A stretch of DNA of 5,985 nt. Origin: Bacteroidota bacterium (GTDB lineage: Bacteria; Bacteroidota; Bacteroidia; Flavobacteriales; Weeksellaceae). Below, piece after piece: positions 1-4,782 of this stretch. Both the position numbers and the translations under genes were made by a program. A model generated the notes under the pieces. It had not been told where the DNA came from. It worked only from the letters and a program-made list of their open reading frames with translations, and did not search any database. The stretch's first letter is position 1. The number at the start of each line of letters is the position of its first letter. Where the stretch lies: contig JAEWHB010000238.1 of assembly GCA_023388015.1 (NCBI GenBank), positions 1-5,985 of the forward strand, read 5' to 3'.

Positions 1-839
1 TCTTCCAAAATTTCGGATGGATGGTTGATTCTTGACCAAGAAAGGTCTGTGATATGGATCAATCCGTCAACACCACCTAAATCTACGAACACACCGTAAG
101 AAGTGATGTTTTTAACTTCACCTTCCAGTACTTGTCCTTTTTCAAGTTGTGCAACGATTTCTTTTTTCTGTTCTTCGATATCAGCTTCGATAAGCGCTTT
201 GTGAGAAACAACAACGTTTTTGAATTCTGGGTTGATTTTCACCACTTTGAATTCCATTGTTTTCCCAACATATTGTTCGTAATCGCGAATTGGTTTCACG
301 TCGATCTGAGATCCAGGCAAGAAAGCTTCGATTCCGAAAACGTCCACAATCATACCACCTTTTGTACGTGCTTTGATGTATCCGTTTACGATTTCCTGCT
401 CATCATGCGCTTTGTTTACCGCATCCCAAGCGTTCAGCGTTCTGGCTTTTCTGTGTGAAAGAACCAATTGTCCGTGTTTGTCTTCACGTGTGTCAACCAT
501 TACTTCCACCTCGTCACCTACGGCAAGATTTGGATTGTAACGGAATTCGTTCAACGAAATAACACCTTCTGACTTAAAGTTGATGTCAACGATTGCTTCT
601 TTGTCGGTCAAGCGAACTACTTTTCCTTTGAAAACCACATTTTCGTCCAAATCGTCCAATGTCTCATCGTACATTTTCTCCAATTGGGCTTTTTCTTTAC
701 GGTCTTCTTCGTTCAATCCTGATTCGTAAGATTCCCAGTCAAAATTTTCGGGTGCAACGTTGGCATTTGATGAAGCAGAAGCAGTATCTAAGTTCAATAC
801 TTGGTCTTCCATCTCCTCGTGTTTTGTCTCTTTAGACAT
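1..839 (-). CDS. rpsA: 30S ribosomal protein S1, N-terminal 279 residues (runs off left edge)
   Basis: Ribosomal protein S1 binds mRNA on the 30S subunit and helps translation initiation. The frame is open from an ATG at 839-837 to the left edge, giving 279 codons plus two bases, so the C-terminal part is missing. An acidic, low-complexity N-terminal stretch (about residues 1-65) is followed by S1/OB-fold repeats: about 68-131 (VVFKGKVVRLTDKEAIVDI to LSHRKA), 151-215 (GMIVDVFGIEAFLPGSQID to VVVSHKAL) and 235 onward (GEVKNITSYGVFVDLGGVDG, IHITDLSW). The third repeat is cut by the edge. The acidic extension before the first S1 repeat agrees, as far as I recall, with S1 proteins of Bacteroidota. 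No Shine-Dalgarno sequence precedes the start; the bases upstream are A/T-rich. It lies 197 bp downstream of the kinase gene on the same strand but seems to have its own promoter. Identification is secure. Confidence 0.96.
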   Translation of the reverse strand, partial: MSKETKHEEMEDQVLNLDTASASSNANVAPENFDWESYESGLNEEDRKEKAQLEKMYDETLDDLDENVVFKGKVVRLTDKEAIVDINFKSEGVISLNEFRYNPNLAVGDEVEVMVDTREDKHGQLVLSHRKARTLNAWDAVNKAHDEQEIVNGYIKARTKGGMIVDVFGIEAFLPGSQIDVKPIRDYEQYVGKTMEFKVVKINPEFKNVVVSHKALIEADIEEQKKEIVAQLEKGQVLEGEVKNITSYGVFVDLGGVDGLIHITDLSWSRINHPSEILE

Positions 840-953
840 AATTTTTAAAATTTGTATCCCAAAATCAGTTCGAAATAAAGCGGAAAAAAGTTTCTGAGAG
901 CAGTTAAACTTTTGTTTATCAAGACTTTGTTTCTAAATCCGCCAAAGTGGGTG

Positions 954-961
954 CAAAATTA
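954..961 (-). promoter_or_regulatory. Candidate rpsA promoter, -7 box
   Basis: Read on the minus strand this is TAATTTTG, an exact match to the Bacteroidota -7 consensus TAnnTTTG. A run of A/T bases lies just upstream. No good TTG -33 element sits at the usual spacing, so the match rests on the -7 box alone. If used, transcription would start near 948 and give a 5' leader of about 110 nt before the rpsA ATG. It is the only full match to the consensus that I found in the gap between the kinase stop and rpsA. Confidence 0.5.
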
Positions 962-1036
962 CAAAATTTTTTAAAAAACCGAAGCTAATTTAATGGAAAA
1001 ATAAAAAGCTTATAGGTTGAGATTCAAATTTTTAAA

Positions 1037-2983
1037 TTAAAATCTGATTTCACAGATGGTTCCCTCTTTTTGATTGGAGAAAATTTCAAACTGAGCGCCT
1101 ATTTCAGAAATCCGTCTTTTCATATTGTTCAGTCCATTACCGGAATCGCTCATAGATTCTGTAAATCCTTTGCCGTTGTCGGTAATTCTGATAACGAAAT
1201 TTTGTACATTTCTTTCGAAAGAAACTTTAATTTCGGAAGCTTTGGAATGTTTAACGGCGTTGTTTACTGCTTCCTGAATGGTTCGATAAATATTGATGCC
1301 TTCCAATGCGGTAAACGAATAGTTGTCTTCGATGGAGTTATCCAAATTAACTTCGAAACAAACATCAGTTACCGAAGATTTAGCTTGATCCATAAAATTA
1401 TTAACCCGATCTTTAAGCTCATAAAGGCTGATGTTTTCCTTGCTCATCGCCCAAATCGTATCGCGCAATTCGGTAATGGTGTTTCGGGTAAAATGGTTGA
1501 GCTGGTCAATGCGCTGGCTTGATTCCGGATTTTCGTTTTGCACACGGAACTTTAAATTATCAAGCGAAGAAATTATAAAAGTTAATTGGGAACCAATGTT
1601 GTCGTGCAAGTCTCTTGAGATCCGAAGCCTTTCTTCCTGCACTTTATTTTGTGATTCGATTTTAAAAAGCGCATCTTTTAACTGATTTTCTTTCTGAAGT
1701 TGGAGGTTTTTGAGTTTTTGAGTGCGGTAAATCTGGTAGGCAATCAACCCCAAAAGCACAGCAACAAATCCAAGTCCGTACAGCCCTTGATTTTTACGTT
1801 CAATTTTAAGCTTGCTTTCGGCGAGTTCCGCTCTTTGTTCCAAAATTTGTCGTTCTTTTTTTTCTGTCTGGTATTGCTTTTCAAGTTCAAATACCGCTTT
1901 TGTTTTTTCCTGATGAAACAAGGAGTCCCGCGCTGCCACATAACGGTTCAAATGGCGAAAGGCTTCCGGGAAATTACCGGTTTCGGAATAAACATCGGCG
2001 AGATTTTTTCTTACTTCGGCCTCCAGTAGGGCAGCATTAGCGGTTTTGGTATATTGAAGGGCTTCCATCAAAGCATTGGTAGCAGCCGGAAATTTCTTTT
2101 GTTTGAGTTGTAAAGCGGCATAAGATTTAAGTGTATGCGCCGTTTCATACGCGTTCTGATGTTTTTTATGAAGCGCGATTGCTTGTAGATAAATTTGTTC
2201 GGCAGATACATAATTTTTCAGGCTGTCGTTTGCTGTGGCAATGTTTACAAGCGGATAAACCGCATATCTTTCATATCCGATTTTCTCATAAAGTTTTTTG
2301 GATCTTTCGGAATATTCGATGGATTCATCGTACCGTTTCAACATCAGCAAAACACCGCCAATATTTCCTTCTGAAACCGCCACGCCGAAATCGGATTCGA
2401 GCGCTTTATAAATGCGATTGGCTTTTTTGTAATATTCGAGCGCTTTTCCATACTCCCCTAGGGCTTTGTAAACAATTCCGACGTTGGAGAGCACCATTGC
2501 CTGTTTTTCGGGATCTTCTTCACTTTCAAAATTTCGAAGTGCTTTGAAATAATTCTCCAGCGCTTTGGGAAAATCGCCTTGTTTATCATAAGCGATTCCG
2601 ATGTTGTTGTGTGAATCCCCTATTTTGGTAAAATCTTTATTTTTTAATCTTAATTCCAGCGCTTTTTTGTGAAAAATCAGTGAAGAATCCGTAATACTTC
2701 GGTATTCATACACATTTGCGATGTTGTTGTAAGCTTCGGAAAGCAGGTTGGACGTTTTCTTTTTTTCTGCTTCTTGCAAAGCTTTTTTGGCGAAATCAAA
2801 GGATTTTTGAAGATCTGTGGTTTCATATTCAATCGAAAGCTGAATTAAGATTCCTGTTTTTTGGTCTGAATCCCGCGTTTTGTTCAAAACCGAAATCAGG
2901 CTGTCGGTTTTTTGTTTGGATTGCGCCGATAAGGAAAAAGAAATTCCGAAAAGAATCAGAATAAAAAGATTTAACCGGTTCAT
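1037..2983 (-). CDS. TPR-containing membrane sensor histidine kinase (HisKA_3 / HATPase_c)
   Basis: This is a transmembrane sensor kinase of the NarX/DegS-like class, 648 residues and apparently intact. In order: a signal peptide (about 1-20, hydrophobic core LFILILFGISFSLS, likely cleavage after LSA); six or seven TPR-like repeats over about 84-356 (for example NNIGIAYDKQGDFPKALENY and SNVGIVYKALGEYGKALEYY); a Lys/Glu-rich coiled coil about 357-398; one membrane helix about 401-418; a second coiled coil about 420-452; the phospho-acceptor region ISRDLHDNIGSQL with His460; and an ATPase domain with N-box EAVNNAVKHS (571-580), G1 DNGKGF (602-607) and G2 GNGLNNM (615-621). The predicted topology puts the TPRs in the periplasm and the kinase in the cytoplasm. 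The start is ATG, and an in-frame TGA lies a short way upstream. The likely partner is the LuxR-type regulator at 4111-4761, by domain type and proximity. The signal sensed is unknown. Confidence 0.93.
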   Translation of the reverse strand: MNRLNLFILILFGISFSLSAQSKQKTDSLISVLNKTRDSDQKTGILIQLSIEYETTDLQKSFDFAKKALQEAEKKKTSNLLSEAYNNIANVYEYRSITDSSLIFHKKALELRLKNKDFTKIGDSHNNIGIAYDKQGDFPKALENYFKALRNFESEEDPEKQAMVLSNVGIVYKALGEYGKALEYYKKANRIYKALESDFGVAVSEGNIGGVLLMLKRYDESIEYSERSKKLYEKIGYERYAVYPLVNIATANDSLKNYVSAEQIYLQAIALHKKHQNAYETAHTLKSYAALQLKQKKFPAATNALMEALQYTKTANAALLEAEVRKNLADVYSETGNFPEAFRHLNRYVAARDSLFHQEKTKAVFELEKQYQTEKKERQILEQRAELAESKLKIERKNQGLYGLGFVAVLLGLIAYQIYRTQKLKNLQLQKENQLKDALFKIESQNKVQEERLRISRDLHDNIGSQLTFIISSLDNLKFRVQNENPESSQRIDQLNHFTRNTITELRDTIWAMSKENISLYELKDRVNNFMDQAKSSVTDVCFEVNLDNSIEDNYSFTALEGINIYRTIQEAVNNAVKHSKASEIKVSFERNVQNFVIRITDNGKGFTESMSDSGNGLNNMKRRISEIGAQFEIFSNQKEGTICEIRF

Positions 2984-3069
2984 ACAATTCGAATAAAAGT
3001 TTGAACGGGTTGAGCAGAAGAATCATCTGAAACTTCAACAGACTGAATGAAAAAACCGATTGCTTTCAT
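2980..3069 (-). other. Possible 29-codon leader ORF overlapping the kinase start
   Basis: An ATG at 3069-3067 opens a 29-codon frame (MKAIGFFIQSVEVSDDSSAQ, then eight more residues ending RIV). It ends in a TGA at 2982-2980 that overlaps the kinase ATG as ATGA. Such an overlap is typical of translational coupling, and a candidate promoter lies just upstream. The peptide has no recognised motif, no Shine-Dalgarno sequence and no known relatives that I can name. A frame of this length is easily produced by chance, so this is a possibility and not a gene call. Confidence 0.17.
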
Positions 3070-3104
3070 AAGCTTCAATTTAGAGTGAAAGGGTAGCCGA
3101 AATC

Positions 3105-3112
3105 CAAATTTA
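3105..3112 (-). promoter_or_regulatory. Candidate promoter of the sensor kinase gene, -7 box
   Basis: On the minus strand this reads TAAATTTG, a full match to TAnnTTTG. The nearest upstream TTTG is only 14 bases away, shorter than the usual spacing of about 17 to 23, so the -33 element is weak. Transcription from here would begin near 3099, about 115 nt ahead of the kinase ATG and 30 nt ahead of the small upstream frame. The box lies within one arm of an inverted repeat. Confidence 0.35.
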
Positions 3113-3134
3113 ATCAATTAAAAGATCAAATTTG
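3105..3134. repeat. Imperfect 11-bp inverted repeat over the kinase promoter candidate
   Basis: The left arm CAAATTTAATC (3105-3115) and right arm GATCAAATTTG (3124-3134) are reverse complements at 10 of 11 positions, separated by 8 bases. One arm contains the candidate -7 box. The position and size would suit a dimeric regulator's operator, but the bases are almost all A/T, so a chance dyad is a real alternative. Confidence 0.4.
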
Positions 3135-3174
3135 AATTTCATTTTGCTACCATCTTCAGGTCTGTGATTTAAGT

Positions 3175-3179
3175 TATTA
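3175..3179. repeat. Left target-site duplication candidate, TATTA
   Basis: TATTA abuts the left terminus of the element and recurs at 3443-3447 just outside the right terminus. If the right terminal T is counted, the repeat reads TTATTA on both sides. Five matching A/T bases can occur by chance, but here they sit exactly at both ends of the inverted repeats. Confidence 0.5.
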
Positions 3180-3210
3180 ACCTGAGTTCGGTTATTCAAA
3201 CTTTGTCAAA
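3180..3210 (+). repeat. Left terminal inverted repeat of the element
   Basis: This 31-bp repeat begins ACCTGAGTTCGGTTAT and ends GTCAAA. Against the reverse complement of 3412-3442 it differs at positions 12, 17, 18 and 23-25. The outermost 11 bases and the innermost 6 bases are identical. Confidence 0.8.
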
Positions 3211-3247
3211 GCGCTTTTAAATAGTGAGATGTGAGATTTTTATTGAA

Positions 3248-3268
3248 CACAATATCGGGTATATTGTG
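3248..3268. repeat. Perfect 8-bp hairpin inside the element
   Basis: CACAATAT (3248-3255) and ATATTGTG (3261-3268) are exact reverse complements around the 5-base loop CGGGT. It lies in the left half of the element and is enclosed by the 7-bp pair CGCTTTT (3212-3218) with AAAAGCG (3298-3304). No T-run follows on either strand, so it does not resemble a terminator. Confidence 0.65.
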
Positions 3269-3318
3269 GAAAGAAAAACCGAAACAGATTGCTGTATAAA
3301 AGCGATTTACTCTTTACT

Positions 3319-3411
3319 ATTAATAAAAGTATCCGTCTGCTGCGTTGTATTTTCTCGAGACAGCCCGCTATCACTTTGAAATACGCCTTGCACCCAAATA
3401 CTTTTATTAAT
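3319..3411. repeat. Perfect 14-bp inverted repeat inside the element's right half
   Basis: ATTAATAAAAGTAT (3319-3332) is the exact reverse complement of ATACTTTTATTAAT (3398-3411). The arms enclose 65 bases that are noticeably richer in G and C than the surroundings. The right arm abuts the inner end of the right terminal repeat. The arms could form a long stem in RNA or single-stranded DNA. Confidence 0.7.
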
Positions 3412-3415
3412 TTTG
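3388..3415 (+). promoter_or_regulatory. Outward-facing promoter-like motif at the element's right end
   Basis: TTG at 3388-3390, a 17-base spacer and TAATTTTG at 3408-3415 match the Bacteroidota -33/-7 pattern on the plus strand. The motif points out of the element toward 3491, where the lipoprotein gene lies on the opposite strand. Any transcript would therefore be antisense to the end of that gene. No plus-strand gene follows, so biological use is doubtful. Confidence 0.25.
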
Positions 3416-3442
3416 ACTTTGTTTTTATAATCGAACTCAGGT
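3412..3442 (-). repeat. Right terminal inverted repeat of the element
   Basis: Read on the minus strand it begins ACCTGAGTTCGATTAT and ends GTCAAA. It agrees with the left repeat at 25 of 31 positions. The six differences are grouped (one, two and three adjacent bases), as expected of two diverged ends of one element. Confidence 0.8.
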
Positions 3443-3447
3443 TATTA
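3443..3447. repeat. Right target-site duplication candidate, TATTA
   Basis: This is the copy of the TATTA found at 3175-3179, placed directly after the right terminal T of the element. Confidence 0.5.
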
Positions 3448-3490
3448 GGATTATGGTTGGGTAAAGCAGAGAGCCGTTCTTTGGTTTAGG

Positions 3491-4018
3491 TTATTGTAAG
3501 TTTATGTTAAAAGAACCTTCTGTAATGTTTTTGATATTTCCATCCGCATTTTTTGCTTTGAAATGGAAAGTTCCTTTTATTCTGGAATCAGTTAGCTCAG
3601 AAATATTGATTTCGCCTACTTGGGTGTCATCATAAGGAGCTTGCCAAGTGACAGTATTGGGATTGGTAGGGTTGGCCAAATCTACTTCTGTTTCTAGATA
3701 GGATGCAACATTGAAAATATTAGCTCCTCCTCCAATCGGATAAGTTCCCACTCCGTCAAAGCCTACAATGTTCAACATAAAGGCCTTGCTGGAGGTTCCG
3801 CCGGTATTTCCTTGAATTTGCAGATTTCCATTGGAAATATGGGCAATAGTGGTCATCCCTAATGTGGTAACATTGCTTCCGTCAACCTTTGCAGAAATCG
3901 TTCCTTCGGCAGCGCCACCCCCACTACCGCCTTCGTCGTCGCTTTTACACGAAAATGTAAAAATACTCGCAGCAATAAGTACTATTGCAAATAAATAAAA
4001 GTGTTTAATAGTTTTCAT
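3491..4018 (-). CDS. Putative surface-exposed lipoprotein of unknown function
   Basis: This is a 175-residue protein with an N-terminal signal (MKTIKHF, then hydrophobic YLFAIVLIAASIFTFS) and a lipobox Cys at residue 24. The residues after it (KSDDEGGSGGG) are Asp/Glu- and Gly-rich, resembling the signal that sends Bacteroidota lipoproteins to the outer face of the outer membrane. The rest looks like a small beta-rich domain: AKVDGSNV, GTYPIGGGANIF, GEINISELTDSRIKGTFHF, ITEGSFNINL. The pattern recalls DUF6252-like Bacteroidota lipoproteins, a tentative match from memory. An in-frame ATG at 4066 would add 16 residues, but I chose 4018 because it places the signal peptide at the N-terminus and the upstream stretch contains a good promoter. 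The gene lies between the regulator and kinase genes on the same strand, but no specific role can be stated. Confidence 0.83.
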   Translation of the reverse strand: MKTIKHFYLFAIVLIAASIFTFSCKSDDEGGSGGGAAEGTISAKVDGSNVTTLGMTTIAHISNGNLQIQGNTGGTSSKAFMLNIVGFDGVGTYPIGGGANIFNVASYLETEVDLANPTNPNTVTWQAPYDDTQVGEINISELTDSRIKGTFHFKAKNADGNIKNITEGSFNINLQ

Positions 4019-4035
4019 TGTAATTGATTTTGAAG

Positions 4036-4066
4036 CAAAATTAAAACGGCAGGAAATGTGATTCAA
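4036..4066 (-). promoter_or_regulatory. Promoter of the lipoprotein gene
   Basis: On the minus strand TTG (4066-4064), 20 bases, then TAATTTTG (4043-4036) match both parts of the Bacteroidota promoter consensus with good spacing. Transcription would start near 4030, leaving a leader of roughly 12 nt before the ATG at 4018. This is the best promoter match in the window. It suggests the lipoprotein is transcribed independently of the regulator gene. Confidence 0.6.
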
Positions 4067-4083
4067 TAAGGCAGTTGCCCTAT
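4066..4083. terminator. Weak hairpin between the regulator and lipoprotein genes
   Basis: ATAAGGC (4066-4072) and GCCCTAT (4077-4083) can pair around the loop AGTT with one G-U/A-C type imperfection. A T-run follows on the plus strand (4083-4087), but on the minus strand, where the genes are read, only TTGAATC follows. It may weakly end transcription from the regulator gene, or it may be incidental. It touches the -33 element of the lipoprotein promoter. Confidence 0.22.
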
Positions 4084-4110
4084 TTTTGGAATTACAAACT
4101 GTATTTCTCT

Positions 4111-4761
4111 CTAAATCAATTTATTTCGTTCTGCTTTCTGAACGGCTTCCAGCTTGTTGTGAACTTGAAGTTTTTTGTAGATGTTTTCAATGTGTTTGCG
4201 AACTGTGCTGGGCGAAAGAAAAAGATTTTCGGCAATTTGGGTATAGCTCAATCCTTTGCTTAACTGCTCTAAAACATCTATTTCACGGGTAGAAAGTTTG
4301 AAATCTTCTTCTTTTACTTCGAATTTGAATTCAGTTGGATTTCTCAGCAGTTTGAGGGTTTTCAGCGCAATGGAAGGCGTCATCGCAGCACCACCGCTCA
4401 AAGTTTCCATAATACCGTTGTAAAGCGTTTGCGGATCCACTTCTTTCAATAAATAACCATCTGCCCCGGCTTTAATCGAATTAAAAATATTTTCGTCGTT
4501 ATCAAAAACTGTCAGCATCACGATTTTAATTTGCGGGTAACGTTTTTTGACTTCAGCGGTGGCTTGAATACCGTTCATCTCCGGCATTTCAATGTCCATC
4601 AGCACCAAATCCACAATTGGGTCATTTGTGAGTTTTTGAAGCAAATCATAGCCATTTACCGCAGTAAATTTCAGGGTAAGGTTTTCAAAAAAAGACAACT
4701 TTTCGCCCACCACGTTTAGCAGGAAATGGTTATCATCGGCAATGACAATTCGTTTGTTCAC
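4111..4761 (-). CDS. NarL/LuxR-family DNA-binding response regulator
   Basis: This is a 216-residue two-component regulator of normal length. The receiver domain (about 3-120) has the acidic pair Asp9/Asp10, phospho-acceptor Asp56 in LVLMDIEMPEMNG, Thr84 in VMLTVFD and Lys106 in GYLLKE, so all phosphorylation residues are present. The C-terminal LuxR-type helix-turn-helix is at about 155-212 (LSTREIDVLEQLSKGLSYTQ, IAENLFLSPSTVRKHIENIY). The start codon is GTG (4761-4759); an in-frame TAA lies four codons upstream, and no ATG nearby would keep the receiver domain whole. It begins 21 bp after the anmK stop on the same strand, so the two may be co-transcribed. The expected partner is the HisKA_3 kinase at 1037-2983. 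DNA targets are unknown. Confidence 0.95.
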   Translation of the reverse strand: MNKRIVIADDNHFLLNVVGEKLSFFENLTLKFTAVNGYDLLQKLTNDPIVDLVLMDIEMPEMNGIQATAEVKKRYPQIKIVMLTVFDNDENIFNSIKAGADGYLLKEVDPQTLYNGIMETLSGGAAMTPSIALKTLKLLRNPTEFKFEVKEEDFKLSTREIDVLEQLSKGLSYTQIAENLFLSPSTVRKHIENIYKKLQVHNKLEAVQKAERNKLI

Positions 4762-4782
4762 TGTATAAAATTAATCAAAAAA

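Larger units (their letters stand above)
3180..3442. mobile_element. 263-bp MITE-like element or internally deleted insertion sequence
   Basis: The element starts ACCTGAGTTCG and ends CGAACTCAGGT. Its 31-bp terminal inverted repeats agree at 25 of 31 positions, with the outer 11 perfect, and it is flanked by TATTA on both sides. The interior has no recognisable transposase, so movement would need an enzyme supplied elsewhere. It contains further dyads: an 8-bp hairpin (3248-3268), a 14-bp pair (3319-3332 with 3398-3411) and a 7-bp pair (3212-3218 with 3298-3304). Small size, terminal repeats, duplicated target and no transposase fit a miniature inverted-repeat element. Termini beginning ACC and the repeat length recall the IS982 family, but that assignment is a weak guess from memory. 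It lies between the kinase and lipoprotein genes and interrupts neither. Confidence 0.72.
2984..3490. other. 507-bp gap without an established gene: kinase leader plus mobile-element relic
   Basis: No convincing protein-coding gene lies between the kinase start and the lipoprotein stop. The left part (2984-3174) carries a candidate kinase promoter, an 11-bp dyad and a doubtful 29-codon frame. The middle (3175-3447) is a MITE-like element with its flanking direct repeats. The right part (3448-3490) shows nothing recognisable, and in particular no clear hairpin-plus-T-run terminator after the lipoprotein gene. A 66-codon plus-strand frame from 3289 starts inside the element and runs out through its right end. 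It has no recognisable domain and I treat it as spurious. Confidence 0.75.

Noticed and set aside
132..458. 108-codon plus-strand open frame
   Set aside because: It is antisense to the strongly conserved rpsA coding region, and its Phe-rich translation is typical of a reversed Lys/Glu-rich gene.
1018..1040. Possible terminator after the kinase stop
   Set aside because: The region is A/T-rich with short palindromes only; no GC-containing stem followed by a T-run is present on the minus strand.
1070..1522. 150-codon plus-strand open frame under the kinase gene
   Set aside because: It is antisense to the kinase ATPase and HisKA_3 domains, has no recognisable domain of its own, and the opposite strand carries clear conserved motifs.
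3178..3444. Reading the element's minus strand as a transposase remnant
   Set aside because: One minus-strand frame stays open for about 60 codons from the right end, but it has no ATG near its beginning and no DDE-type or other transposase motif that I can recognise.
3289..3489. 66-codon plus-strand frame in the kinase-lipoprotein gap
   Set aside because: It starts inside the mobile-element relic and reads through its right terminal repeat; its length is explained by chance and no domain is visible.
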